This document shows, piece by piece, positions 44,301 through 54,692 of a DNA stretch of 64,000 bases. This stretch comes from Strigamia acuminata (Eukaryota; Arthropoda; Chilopoda; Geophilomorpha; Linotaeniidae): NCBI GenBank assembly GCA_949358305.1, contig OX442314.1, positions 6,017,087 to 6,081,086 of the forward strand, read 5' to 3'. The notes beneath the pieces were generated by a model that made no database searches, was not told the DNA's origin, and saw nothing but the letters and a program-made list of their open reading frames with translations. Numbering within the stretch: position 1 is the stretch's first letter; every line of letters begins with the position of its first letter. The translations under genes were made by a program, and so were the position numbers.

Positions 44301-45648
44301 CATGCGACGAATTTATACATGGTCAGGAATGAAAAGAGACGTGGCACGCTTTATTAAACACTGCCCACGTTGCCAGGCATGTAAGCCACGCATTAAGCCA
44401 AAAATTGAATCCGCAGAAATTGGGCCTTATGCACCATTTGAGTGTCTCAGTATCGACCTCACAGGCCCAAAACCACGAACAGATCGCGGAAACACATACA
44501 TCTTGGTAATTGTAGATGTCGCAACAAGATGGCCAATTTTTTATCCAATGTCAAATCCAACAGCGGTAAAAATTGCAAATTGCATCTACGATGTATCAAT
44601 GAGATGGGGATTTCCCCGCAAATTATTGTCAGACAATGGCCCACAATTTAAAGCCAAAGTCTACAAAGAATTTTGCCGAAAATTTAAAATTGTGCCGAAA
44701 TTTACGTCCCCGTATCATCCTCAGGCTAACCCAGTAGAAAGGGTTAACAGGGACATAAAATATATTATTTCGATTTATTCAGATCTTCACAATAAGTGGG
44801 ATGAATATTTACGCGAAATAGCATTCAGTATAAAAACCACTGACACCCGTGGTAGAGGCTATTCGCCAGCCTATTTAAGTTGCGGGCGCGAATTTCGAGT
44901 GCCATGGGACCCGCGAATATTGGATGATATGCTGCAAATCGACCCGCAAAATCCTCATATTTACGTGCAAAAATTGGAGCGCATCATTGGTGACACATAT
45001 CAACACATGATGGCGCACATCGTCGATTTCCGAGAAAGAGTAAAAAACAAGAAAATTTACGGAAAATTTCAAGATTTCCGAGTCAACGATCTTGTGTGGC
45101 GAGAAAGTCACGTATTATCAAATGCACAACAAGGAATTTCGGCAGGATTAGCTGATAAACGCACAGGGCCGTACGTCATCATGCAAATTCATCAAGGAGG
45201 CGCGGCAAAATTGAAAAGATTAAAAGACAACAAAATCTTTGGCTCAATTCATTTAACCGAATTGACTCCATATTTTCCCGAATTTAATCAGGAAATATGG
45301 AAAGAAAATCAATCTGCAAGCGACATAAATGCAGAAGTTGTCAACACACTTTATGACGAAGTCGCGACCCCTCCAAATGATGAGACAGCGCCTGTAGAAA
45401 ACAATGGAGCGCATTCCACACCAGAGTGTGAAGTCCAAGCCACTCCATTCCCACCTGTCAATAATGTAGAAATCCGTCAACAAGTGGACGAATTTTTAAA
45501 AAGGAGGGAGGAAGGGGTGAGAAGGAAAAATAGAAATAAATTGCGCAAAAAAGATAAAGTGGAAAATCCACACGAAACCAGTGAAAAACCGACTCTTAAA
45601 TATAATTTAAGAGATCGAGCAAAAATCCGAAGTCCCCAGTATTTATAA
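41332..45648 (+). CDS. pol: Gypsy-2 Pol (protease, RT, RNase H, integrase), intact
   Basis: The -1 frame from the slip site is open for about 1438 codons. Protease MLDSGANRSY (Asp codon 41848); RT with FGLVNAP and YLDD (42883-42894); RNase H VHTDASQKGLG (about 43320); integrase HHCC finger (HGHPLASHCG ... HCPRCQAC, about 44245-44385); core residues in LSIDLTGP, SDNGPQF and NPVERVN; GPY domain (RTGPYVIM). Residue for residue it is a close relative of Gypsy-1 Pol across all domains. It has no internal stop, so it could supply enzymes in trans even though this copy's gag is broken. Acidic spacers precede protease. Confidence 0.94.
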   Translation, partial: HVGADSRSQEQPAPTCNSETGAKGEKAVEQTKEVEISEEVKINDDKLESPECKLEVKEEIKAEIQNIDASYFTKEVKAELEKMEKPTELPATVFWCNVKKDFEETPTLSEEIMSMKSEFITLDAMFEELPQFSGEEKYRLRRSDILVSNDEIMNGLTTLRIITKKGSIVTMLDSGANRSYITMPLIKKMELEKKIIPGDSKAVVSTADGDVTPVGHINLSFTWSHGVNNHHFIILPHQYSFILAGNDFMKKLNIQPNPVTGGWNFIANVPAPRPYIAQDVLERYEEKLEQPTSSFMTFVKRTDYKTFQARLKVGNAIATLTEEAKLELTEAKQLEKVLRRHEKILTKVPGRTHVTQHSIDLDTDKPIRVPFHSWNPQKREILKQMCTDLKEKGYVSDAIGDYATRIVLVMRQGSDPRLCIDYRPINEHTKYDPPQMPTIDEILRELGEFNWVSTIDLTKGYWQIELRPEDRPKTAFWSPIGRLMFNVMPFGLVNAPTTFQRMIEKVLGDAYRMYAWAYLDDIVIVSKTFKEHIQHVDNVLTKLKNAGLHVNPEKSKFFRKELSFLGYKLGVNGLSVDPKKVSAIKDFPAPTDLKSLQRFLGMVNFFHRLLKNLATTAEPLRPLLKKETEFVWTEVHQKAFDEIKAALTDSDTLKLPNLYKPFIVHTDASQKGLGAALMQEQLVDGQMIEVPCVYASRSLQQAEKNYSATDLECLGVIWALRKFRPYLEFTHFTVQTDHQALKWLMMLEEPAGRLARWQMELMSFNFKINYIKGPSNVVADALSRAPVDNLDEPEIYDEITSYCPTANGQWSFTNWNQLPRQDREPTPEEKEEKFITYWCQSLNTKDEEFEPDQEEEDWKYIPNTENKMMKAFVARVTEQLDCAPPSRQDFIDHQIRDRQCQQMRHFLETQELPPQVRTPIEKQIFRKMANQHIVEDGLLLRFQPTLSDELGDDGRAMKVVVPKTLRHRVLWLMHGHPLASHCGISRTLYRMRRIYTWSGMKRDVARFIKHCPRCQACKPRIKPKIESAEIGPYAPFECLSIDLTGPKPRTDRGNTYILVIVDVATRWPIFYPMSNPTAVKIANCIYDVSMRWGFPRKLLSDNGPQFKAKVYKEFCRKFKIVPKFTSPYHPQANPVERVNRDIKYIISIYSDLHNKWDEYLREIAFSIKTTDTRGRGYSPAYLSCGREFRVPWDPRILDDMLQIDPQNPHIYVQKLERIIGDTYQHMMAHIVDFRERVKNKKIYGKFQDFRVNDLVWRESHVLSNAQQGISAGLADKRTGPYVIMQIHQGGAAKLKRLKDNKIFGSIHLTELTPYFPEFNQEIWKENQSASDINAEVVNTLYDEVATPPNDETAPVENNGAHSTPECEVQATPFPPVNNVEIRQQVDEFLKRREEGVRRKNRNKLRKKDKVENPHETSEKPTLKYNLRDRAKIRSPQYL

Positions 45649-45924
45649 ATAGAAATGGCGTCACTCGGAATCCAGGATATGGATGACGTCATGGGATAGG
45701 GACTGAACGGAAACAAAACGTCACTTTTCCGTTCATCGCCAAAGTAGAAACACACAAGTGTTCGTGTCAGCTAAAAAATCGGATTTATCAACAGAAAATA
45801 GGATTTATCACTGAGTAGTAAGTTAAACTGAAGTGGATTGCCACAATAAATATATAATGACAAACAAACTTCGTCGAAATTAGGAAATTATCGGAATTTC
45901 GGACGAAAGAGGCGAACGCCAATT

Positions 45925-48736
45925 ATGTCACGCAAACGCGCCTACATCCCCGACGAGGATAGCGAGGATGAAGAAGAATTTGAAGAGACCATGAAGGTAT
46001 TTATGATTAACACAAAAAAGGAAAAGTAAATCCTTAAAAAATTTAGTTAAAAAATTGCAAAGTCAAAAAAGCAATTTCGGAAAAGAGAAAGTTGTTAATC
46101 GAAACCAACATGGCTGCCTTCAAATATGGGAGTTTCCCGTCTAATGGAATAATTAATTTATTCAGGTTCTCTCGTATATGGCCACGTGGGAAGACATTTA
46201 CGACGCCGGATTTTGCAATTGGGCGATACAACGGGGCAGAATTCCGGAGGCGCTGAGAACCGCTTTCGAGAAATATGGGCCCTGGCGAGTAAGGAAATGG
46301 TGGTCCAAAGCGATCGAAAAACGATGGGGGACAGACAAACGACTATGTGTCTGCATGCCAGTTAATAAACGCGAGGAATCACGTATCGCGTTATGGGGCG
46401 CCGATGTACCATCGCCGTTATGGACGGAACTATTAGCCGAAGAATACCCCATCACAAGGCAAGAAGCTCATGATCGGAGACGCTATTTCCAACGAGGATC
46501 GGATAAGCGAGTTATTTTGGAGGAAATAAGAGAACGGCTGCGATCAAATATGCACGAAGTCGCCGCCAAATACCTGAAGGCGAAAGCGGAATATGAGAAA
46601 AAGCTGAAACGATTTCCACAGTCAGTTAGGCCTGGATCACGCCCTCCATACTTCGCAAAAACGCAGTCAGAGATGCACCAACTCCATATGGCAGGTGTAT
46701 TTTCCAGCGCTGATCCAGTCATGTCCAAAGAAATAGGGGACAAGAAAAGAGCCAACGAAAAACGCCGTCGTATACACGAAAACGAACCCGAGAGGAAAAT
46801 CCTCAACCAAGACTACAGTGATTTGCGAACACGACTAGATCTCCGAAGTCAACTCGCAAAATCAAAACACCAAAGTCGGCGTGATCAACATCAAAATCGA
46901 TGGAACTCACATCATCAGCGATCACCTCCACCAAGGCATCGAGAGACGTACGTTGGAACCCAGAATTATCCAACGCCACCTGAGTCGAGCCGTCAACTTC
47001 CGCCCGACGAATGGAAAATTTTATCTGAGGTCGTGACGAAGAAAAGCCATAGCTATCAGCAGCAGCGGCCGAATAGAACCATTCATATCACGCCCACAAC
47101 AGTTCAGGTGACCACTGAAGGACGACAAAGCGATGCAGAACTTCAAAGCAATCTCGAGTTAGCACAGAAGGCTCCAAGGACGCCGCCAGGCTCTACACGA
47201 AGTTCAAACCATAGCAAACATTCACCAATAATCTGGTCGAACGAAAATCGCCCAGAAAAAGAGAAGTCGCCGCCACCTCCTCCTCCGCCACCATTGGAGA
47301 AGAAGGGAGCTGTCAAACCCAGAAAGATTCTGCGGCCTAGACACAGACAAGCAAGCATTCCGGAAAGTTTGAGGAATTCCTCTAAAGCTACCAAGAATGC
47401 AGGGCAGGTGCAACAATACATCATGCCACACGAAAAGCTCGTAAGCTACCGACTTCCAAAAGAGGACTCATCAATTCCAGTTCCCGATGTGCCGCAAATT
47501 AATTTTTCGGGAAATATATCCATGCAGCCAGTTGATGGATTTAATCAAGATTACCGAAAATTGTGCGAAAGATATTCAGTATATGCAAAAGAAGCGCAAG
47601 AACTGCTCAAACCGCATTTGGACGTCTTCCAGAACGACCAAATAAACGAGGGAATATTCGATTGGCAGCGGAACGCAGAAGAGTTCAGGAAAACCCCACT
47701 CAACGAACAAAACGAAAGGTTCCTGAAGCGCTTCAAACGAAAAATGACTCGCGCACCACAAAGAATTCTGTATCCAGGAGTATTGGCAACGGACGAATAC
47801 GCCTTTATGGCAATAACATTTCTATGGTCGTCGCCAATGGGAATTCCCAAAGAGATGATACAGAATTGGATGTCGATATTACCCGACCCCGCCGAATTGC
47901 GAGCCGACCTGATAAGAAAAGCCCTTGCAAGCGGCGAGACAGCGAGTCAGGGGGCCATACGCTTGCGTAGTGAATGGCAAGCCAGAAAATCCGAAGTTGA
48001 GTTAGGATTGAAGCCATTCGTGCCACCAGCCACAAACCCGTATATGCCAGTATTTGCAACCGGACGGACGCCTGGACCACAGCCGCCTTCGTCCAGACCT
48101 GAAGCCACATACACACCAATGGCTGCCGCCATTGCATCAGGTCACCAGAGTTCGACGAGTACATCGAAACCGACACCGGAAAAGGATCAGCGAACTTCTG
48201 GTTACACATCAGGATGGCAATCAGATGCGTGTCCAACACCACGATTGGTGCAAGCCGACGCTAAGTTGCAGGAAGAGCGCGTCCGTCATCGATTGGAATT
48301 GCTAGAGATTTCAAGGGCAATCGCGGAGAGCAAAACTCAGCAAGCAAACGAAAAACCTAAAGGGCCCGTAATCGACAACAACAATTACGGAAAAATTCGT
48401 TATTACTACCCTTTGCTCAAATTCTCCGCAAGCACTCGCATTATATTGATGAATAATTCGGTGCTTTGCCAGGAAACATTTGACTGGTTGGAGATCCATG
48501 CCAAATGTGGATCCGACCCAATTCTCCAAGCCAGACTGGTAAAAGCCCGAAGACACATCGACGAATGTCCAGAGACTTACCAGATTCCAGTCAGACATGT
48601 CTACGCCCGAATCCAAGACATTGGCGAAGTATGGCTCAAGATCAACCTTGGAATGGTATCCGGACCCGAAAGAGGAAACCCAAGATTCACCATTTTGGAA
48701 AGCCCGGTCCCGACCTTGGATCTGAGCAACGCATAA
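45925..48736 (+). CDS. Gypsy-2 ORF3: spliced protein of unknown function, about 880 aa
   Basis: Exon 1 (45925-45996, 24 codons, acidic) ends ATGAAG|GTATTT. Exon 2 begins at 46166 after ttattcag in the same phase and runs to the stop at 48736. Homologous to Gypsy-1 ORF3: shared SPLWTELLAEEYP-like block, TQSEMHQL (about residue 190), a central block around GVLATDEYAF and PDPAELRADL, and a C-terminal segment (ARIQDIGEVWLKI) matching the out-of-frame tail of Gypsy-1. Basic and proline-rich linkers lie between. No signal peptide or membrane helix, so an envelope is unlikely. The position after pol and the spliced expression resemble env genes. This copy is intact. Exon 2 also has its own ATG at 46178. 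Confidence 0.78.
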
Positions 48737-48767
48737 AAGAAAAAAAAAGTGGTTCCACTTCTCCCCT

Positions 48768-48781
48768 AAAAAGGAGGGAAG
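48768..48781 (+). promoter_or_regulatory. Gypsy-2 polypurine tract
   Basis: aaaaaggagggaag touches the 3' LTR. Confidence 0.85.
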
Positions 48782-49947
48782 TGTGGTAATCCCAAATTAC
48801 TACATAAAGGAAATTCCTTAAATCTAATAATTTTATGTGAGTCTAATTTGAGTACCAAAAGGATTGCAAGAATTATCCAGGCACTACAGGATGTAGCCCC
48901 TATCTTGTGTGGGAAACAAGATAAGATCTAGGGACTACAGGATGTGCTACATCCTGTTAGCAGTGAGAGCAGCTGCTAAGAACTCAGTCTAAACCTGAAT
49001 CTGAACCTGAAAACACCTCCTGAAAAACACACAACTGAAACTACTGAAAATCATTGTTTGTTATGGGAGAAACTTCACTTTGGACTCTGGACTCACTTCT
49101 GAAATAGCACAGCTAGCTATTTCAGGAAACATAATTGGTAATTCTCTTCCCAACAAGAAGAGAGGGATTACACTCTTCTCCAAGTAAGAGTCAGCTCACA
49201 CTCTTTGCTGAAAAGAGTCAAGATTCTCCAGTCGCCACGGCTAGGACGCTCGCCCATCGTCGCAACCAACGTTGGGTAGAAGGAGGGAGAATCAACACGT
49301 TGCCGAACGTAAGCAGATCTAGTTTACGGGATTTCCCGACTAAGACAGCGGAATTCCGCTTGCGTTTGTATTCCGCTCGTATGAGTGGAAATATTCCGTT
49401 GGAACCAATTCCCGAGACGTACGAAGACGCCACGGACGAGATACAGCCAGGACCGGCATATCTCGAGATAGTAGCAGTCCCAGACGAGCCACAGCCCGCC
49501 AGGACGCATACGAGGACCGAAGCGAGGTTGGACTTCAAGTTTGACGTCCAAGCGAACTCCATCGCCCACGCTGAAAGATTAGATGCGATAAGAAGATTTC
49601 GGACGGAATCGATAATCTTCATCGGCAGTGTATTTTTCCTTATTTCACTTTTCCTAATTATAAGTTATTTTGTCGTGAAATCATATATTAATTAATCTTT
49701 CTATTTCATACTGTTCTCAAAGTCTGGAAAACCCAGCATTGTAAATTAGCATTTATTCATATTTTATTGTAAGATAATTCCGGGTCGGAATTATCCCTAT
49801 TTTTATATCAAAGTATTTTTATTAAAAGTCAGAGAGTTAAATTATAAAAGTTAGTAATTATTTATATTATATGTAAATCTTTTTAAAAGCAATCCTAGCA
49901 AGCCCGAGTATAACATTTTAATAATATTATATTCGAGGTTTGTTACA
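48782..49947 (+). repeat. Gypsy-2 3' LTR
   Basis: 1166 bp, three differences from the 5' LTR. Followed by TSD acgg. Confidence 0.94.
49381..49695 (+). CDS. LTR-encoded tail-anchored membrane protein, 104 aa (3' LTR copy)
   Basis: Same protein as at 35556-35870 with no amino acid change. None of the three LTR differences falls in the ORF. Confidence 0.5.
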   Translation: MSGNIPLEPIPETYEDATDEIQPGPAYLEIVAVPDEPQPARTHTRTEARLDFKFDVQANSIAHAERLDAIRRFRTESIIFIGSVFFLISLFLIISYFVVKSYIN

Positions 49948-49991
49948 ACGGCTATAAATGTGCGAGCCAATGTGTGTCAGATGGCAACCAT

Positions 49992-50170
49992 GGTCTCCCA
50001 CCGCCAGGAGGAGTTGGGTGTAATCTCACAGTCCAATCACGTTGTCATGTGACTTCTGGTCACTTCTTGTATCGTGACAATGGCGTGCGGTTCGTGGTCG
50101 GAGTGTGTGCGCGAATAAACGAACTTTATCTTCAACAATCAATGCGATCGTTCTCTATCCATTTACAACA
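49992..50170 (+). repeat. Copia-2 3' LTR, truncated
   Basis: Matches 33741-33919. The first 50 bases of the LTR are lost at the internal deletion junction. TSD aagcc follows. Confidence 0.8.
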
Positions 50171-51053
50171 AAGCCAGCACAAAAACCTCGCCTTTAGTCA
50201 GCCACGAGGTAAACGTCTCATGAGCCTTATAGGTGAGTGTGACATAAGACTCTGCGTGAGCTGTCAAGTGAACGAAATAAGACTGTGTGTGAGCATTCAT
50301 GCGAAATAAACAAGGTGAGTGATTTCATAATAAATTTAAGTTCGACAGTGAAGCAGCTTTCTCGTCCCTTAAGGCAAAATAAGAAAGTGACAAAGTTTAT
50401 TAAATAAGCAATTAAGAAGGCCTAACAAACAAACAAACAAAATTAATGTTTTAATTGGTGTTACAGTGGTGCCAGGCGACTTTTAATAATTTTTATGACA
50501 CCATTGAACTTAGCTGAAACTAAACCTTCTGCTAAGTTTTATAAGCTACTGTGTTTTACTAATAGACATAAAACTTAACATAACGTGTGAAATCATGTTG
50601 AACTTGTGACCTCTTGGCCACCCACGGTTACCTGCGTCACTGCCACACACCACCTTACGGCCCCAAGGTCATCCCCTTTGTGGTGGACTGACCCAAGCTG
50701 GCAGAGGAGGGAGCTGAGTTGTGTGATGAGGAAGAGATGTGAGATGAGAGAGAGGAGCAGCGACCACCGACAAGACAAGGCCTGACGTCAGCACGGGCAA
50801 CCCTGCCCTCTGCTAACTCTGCTCTCCTCACCATTCACCACGGCGATGCTCAGTAGTATGGCGTGTTCCATACTGCAGCCTCCATGAGTGGCTGCGTGGG
50901 TCGTACAGGTAAGCACGACACGAATGTTACAGTGATGACAAAAAGTAAGTTAACACACACGATTAAAGCCATACTTTATGATTAAAGACATACCAGTCAC
51001 AAACTTAATGAATTAATGTTGTAAAATACCTGCATTTATTTTCGAACAATTAC
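50171..51053. other. Intron DNA of gene B between Copia-2 and exon 7
   Basis: Contains a short (aaac)4-type microsatellite at about 50426 and the repeat 50791-50840. The missing exon 8 of gene B was sought here and not found. Confidence 0.5.
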
Positions 51054-53016
51054 CAAAAGGAAGTGGAATAGGATGCTTTGATGCCTTCTATAAAAAAAAA
51101 TTTTTTTTTTACTGTCCTGTTTATATTTTAGGTTTATAAGCCTATAGTATCAGTTACTTTTGTGTAGAGTTTAGTCATTTCGTAAATACTGAGAATGTCC
51201 CAGATTTTTTCCACTGACAATTCCTTACCGAACAAATGCCAGGGTGATATGTTGCCACAACTTTTATTGTTTCGATTAAGTAAGTGTAATCTCACTTTGC
51301 CCATTTCTTCGTTTCTAAATTCACCACAAACTGTGGTAGAAGGAAAGTCCGTATAGCGTACGAGAGGTGTTCTAACATGTGCAGTTACCGGGTCATCGAG
51401 GTAGTAGTTTAAACGAATGTGCAGGCAAAATAAAGTTAACCCTGCACTAATGAACACGAATATTAATTTCAGCATTACCAAGACTCCATTTGCTGCGATT
51501 TGATCTTCACTCGCTTTGACTTTCTTTTTGCATTTCTCGTACAGTTGTCGGATTTTATTAATGGGTTGTTTTTGTTGGTTGTTTAATGCAATGCAATGCA
51601 AATACCAAAAGATTTCAGGTAGTGAGATTACGGATAGACCGATACGGACATCGTTTTGTTATCATCCGCTGTGCTAGCATCAGCGTAGGGTGTATAGTTT
51701 ACTTCTTGACACGGACGCTGACATAGACAATCAGTAATTGAGTCCGGGGGTGGAAATAATATACCGTTAATTTCATCTTCATATTTCTTATATGTCTTTT
51801 TTGCACATTTGCAAAGTGGCAAATCTATTTCCATGTAGGGAAATCTTGCAAAGAAGATATTTAATTTTTTTTTATTATGCGTCACCAAACCGGCAGCATT
51901 GTCACCGTGACATGTTCTTACCTGCACGTAAGACGTTTTTTTAATGTTTTCAATACACAACTCCGATAGCATTGTCTGTATTCGTCTTCACTGGAGCATG
52001 GATTTAGAGATGAATTAAGAAATACGAACTGAAAGATAACGTATTAATAGATGTTGTATAATTCTTTTTAAGTTCTAAACTAAAATTTTACTTTGTTTAG
52101 ACTCAAATCTATTTTGAATATTGAACCAGCATGAAGCCTGCCCACACCAAGGTGTTTTCCATCATGTAATGTCAGGTATAGCTAATAAGAGAAAAGAGAT
52201 TAATATAATAATTACATTTACGTTTTATTGAAATTATACCTTATATGCATCATTAAGACAAGCATTTTCGTAATTTTTGACAAACTTTACTGTCAATAAC
52301 TTTCCAATAAATGATTTGCTAGGAGCTTTAGCTGTGCCAATGACAGATGTTAGTGGAATAAATTCGGGGAAAAATGTTTATTTGTAATTACCAAATTGAA
52401 ATGTTGAGCATATTCCGTACGGACTGTTAGTTTCCTTCTGAATAACCGTTTCCTTTGTGTATCCCTGTGAAAATAAGGTTTTAAAATGAATATTTTCACT
52501 TATTGCTAGTGTTTTCCTTAATTAATTTTTTACTTTCGTCTTTACACTGACTATTTCATCAGTATTATTAGTTGCCTTCCAAAGTTTATCCATATCATAA
52601 TTTGGGATTGCCCCGTCGATCAGTTTGTCAAAAATTCCCTCACATGAATAGATTTTTTTGTTTTTATAACTTTCGCTCCAAATCTTGACCATTTTTTTTG
52701 TAACCTTATTACAGACCATTAAGTCTGGCAAAGTTACTTCTTCCGATTTGCTCGTAACGTCAACCGCTGTAGGATAACTGAAGTAATGGATTATTCTGTC
52801 ATATGTCTGATATGTAAGCATGCTTGTGCACAATAAGAACAAGAGCAGCCAAAAGGTGTGACGCTGGCTCCAACATTTCTTTTTGTTTACGATGTCATCG
52901 AAACCAATTAAGTCGCAGCGTGGTTGATTTCCATCATCTTTCGTTAATTGGTGAATCATCCGTCGTAATCTTCTTAATCTCAGCATATTTCTTCTCATCG
53001 AGTATTTATTCTGCAT
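51054..53016 (-). pseudogene. Gene B, exons 1-7 (unit 1 and start of unit 2)
   Basis: Exon 1 opens with ATG at 53016 and encodes TM1 (TFWLLLFLLC...) followed by YPTAVDV and VTLPDL, matching gene A. Exons 2-5 give the extracellular domain with the cysteine-rich EDEYRQCYRSC segment. Exon 6 (51844-51158) contains CLCQRPC, then at about 51645 a deletion joins the text after DDNKTM to the filter region out of frame. Beyond it the TM2 remnant, linker, second TM1 (LKLIFVFISAGLTLFCL) and FPSTTVC read in a shifted frame. Exon 7 (51087-51054) is a 34-nt mini-exon identical in length to that of gene A. Confidence 0.85.
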
Positions 53017-53079
53017 TATATTTTTTATTTAAATCTACAACGCTAGTTAAGTTAAGAAGTTTGTGCAAAATTTAACTAA

Positions 53080-53489
53080 CAAGGGGAGCCCATGAATAAG
53101 ATACTCACAGATTGTTGCAATATTAAATGTGAAGGATTGTTATGTCATGCTGAATGAGATCCTGAAATAATTTCATTCCATAAACAGCCAACAATGTAAA
53201 CAATGAGCTGAAAGTATGCACTATTTTGTCTGTGTATTTATCCACTCTGAGCAATCAGGCCTAGTGTATGAATACTGTAAACAACAGTTGCTAGGTGACA
53301 AAGTGTAGGAATAAGTTCCGAGATCCAAGTTGAATTTTATCATTTAAGATTCAATGATGTCATGGTCATGACATCAGAACTTTGTTTATGGAATGAAATT
53401 ATTTCAGGATCTCATTCAGCATGATATAACAATCTTTCACATTTAATATTGCAACAATCTGTGAGTATCTTATTCATGTGCTCCCCTTG
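53080..53489. mobile_element. Foldback MITE upstream of gene B
   Basis: About 110 bases at each end are inverted copies: caaggggagcccatgaataa at the left and its near-complement at the right, continuing through ggaatgaaatta. 410 bp, non-coding. It lies 64 bases before the gene B start codon, so it may have replaced or changed the promoter. Confidence 0.78.
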
Positions 53490-54076
53490 TTCGTACCGAA
53501 AACGATGTGTATTGAACTAAAAACACGATTTTCGGGGTCAGAATTTGATTTGTTTAGGGGCTGAAATAGATCGACACTCGACAGCTATTTTGTGGTTCCA
53601 GATTAAAATGTGGCGTAATACTTGCCAGAAAACTAGGACGTATAAACGCACAAAGTTATCCAGATAAGTAAAATCCAGATTTTAACTTTTCTGGAAATCT
53701 GAGTTCATGTAAACATGGTAAATGTCTCTATTGCGTCGCCTTTGTGGTGCTCCCTAGTCTCGTACTTACTTTGCCGGCGACGTTGTCTCGATGAAAATCA
53801 ACTGCAGTTATTGGTGTCAGTCCTGAGTGACTGTTGTGTTTTCGTTTAAAATCTTATTTCTATAGCAGCACTTTGTGATTATAATCGATTCATACATTTC
53901 TTTTAATGAACAGGTATCAACTTGCTCGGAGGGAGAAGGTTTTGTTGGATTTCTTTTTATTGTGTGGTGAATTATTCACTGCAAATCGTTTTTTTTTTGT
54001 ATACTTTTTCATGAAATGTACTTCAAGATCCACGAGTAGCTACCACGCCTACTCAAATTGAAGGTTATTCGTGGTT
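53490..54076. other. Intergenic DNA, nothing recognised
   Basis: No gene or repeat recognised between the foldback element and the large LTR element. Confidence 0.5.
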
Positions 54077-54685
54077 AGTATGTGACAAATTAATAGGGCT
54101 ATAAATGCCTGATTTTCCACCAGAAGGCGCTGTTGCGCCATTTTGACGGTAATTCTACTGTATTTGTTGTAGAACCAATGTAATTCCTAAATAAAGTTAT
54201 TTATGGTGTTTTAATTACAAATATGTTCGTTTGATAAGAATAAACAATTCAATCTTCATGATATCGAAATATCACGGCCGAAATTACAGAGAATCGTCTG
54301 CTAAAACCGCATTTGTCAATGCGCAATGTCGCCACTAGATGGCGCTATCGCAAATCAGCGGTAAATTCGAAATACGGAATTAAATGAATAACAAGATATA
54401 TATATTAAATAAGTAGTTAATATATTCACGTAGATTATTTAATTGGACAATAATATAAAGATATATTATTGCATTGAATGTTTGGAAGAAGAATTGGTCA
54501 CATTCTTGGAAATGTGACCTTGCGGATTAAAGGATTAATGTGTGACTTGGGAATGTGTCCTGGGTATCCACTTCCGGTCCCCGGTATCCATTTCCTGTTT
54601 CATGTCAAGGATTAGCATAATCCAAGTTTGCATCTCCGTATCCACTTCCTGCGATACGAGATTGGTGGAACTTAATCCCACCGAG

Positions 54686-54692
54686 TATAAAA
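54686..54692 (+). promoter_or_regulatory. TATA box of the large LTR element
   Basis: tataaaa in the LTR, followed about 30 bases later by aagtcagttc, a plausible start region. Confidence 0.65.

Larger units (their letters stand above)
34957..49947 (+). mobile_element. Gypsy-2: LTR retrotransposon of the same lineage as Gypsy-1
   Basis: 1166-bp LTRs (TGTGGTAAT ... TTACA) differ at three sites. TSD acgg at 34953-34956 and 49948-49951. Order: LTR with internal ORF, gag (broken), frameshift signal, pol (intact), spliced ORF3 (intact), polypurine tract, LTR. It shares with Gypsy-1 the first 12 bases of the primer site, the gag-pol frameshift design and ORF3. It lies in Copia-2 inside the intron of pseudogene B. 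Confidence 0.95.
33691..50170 (+). mobile_element. Copia-2: old, internally deleted Copia retrotransposon hosting Gypsy-2
   Basis: 5' LTR 33691-33919 and a truncated 3' LTR 49992-50170 are flanked by a perfect TSD aagcc (33686-33690 and 50171-50175). After the 5' LTR stands gggttatgggcaccagg, like the internal-tRNA primer site of Drosophila copia (from memory). The interior keeps only gag and part of protease and downstream. Most of pol and the first bases of the 3' LTR are deleted. Gypsy-2 inserted later into the remnant: the text on both sides of its TSD reads as one continuous Copia frame. Confidence 0.85.
30340..53016 (-). pseudogene. Gene B: tandem DEG/ENaC channel pseudogene interrupted by a transposon nest
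   Basis: Exons by comparison with gene A: 53016-52534, 52464-52392, 52325-52240, 52181-52092, 52028-51922, 51844-51158, 51087-51054, then after about 19 kb 31809-31714, 31651-31542 and 30739-30340. Lengths 73, 86, 34, 96 and 110 nt equal those of gene A, and all sites are GT/AG. The counterpart of exon 8 was not found. Damage: exon 6 is 112 nt shorter than in gene A, losing the segment before TM2 and shifting the frame; exon 10 has an in-frame TAA. The intron between exons 7 and 9 holds a foldback element, Copia-2, Gypsy-2 and a DNA transposon. It once encoded a fused two-subunit cation channel and is unlikely to do so now. A shorter channel from exon 1 to the frameshift is conceivable but would lack TM2. 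Confidence 0.82.
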
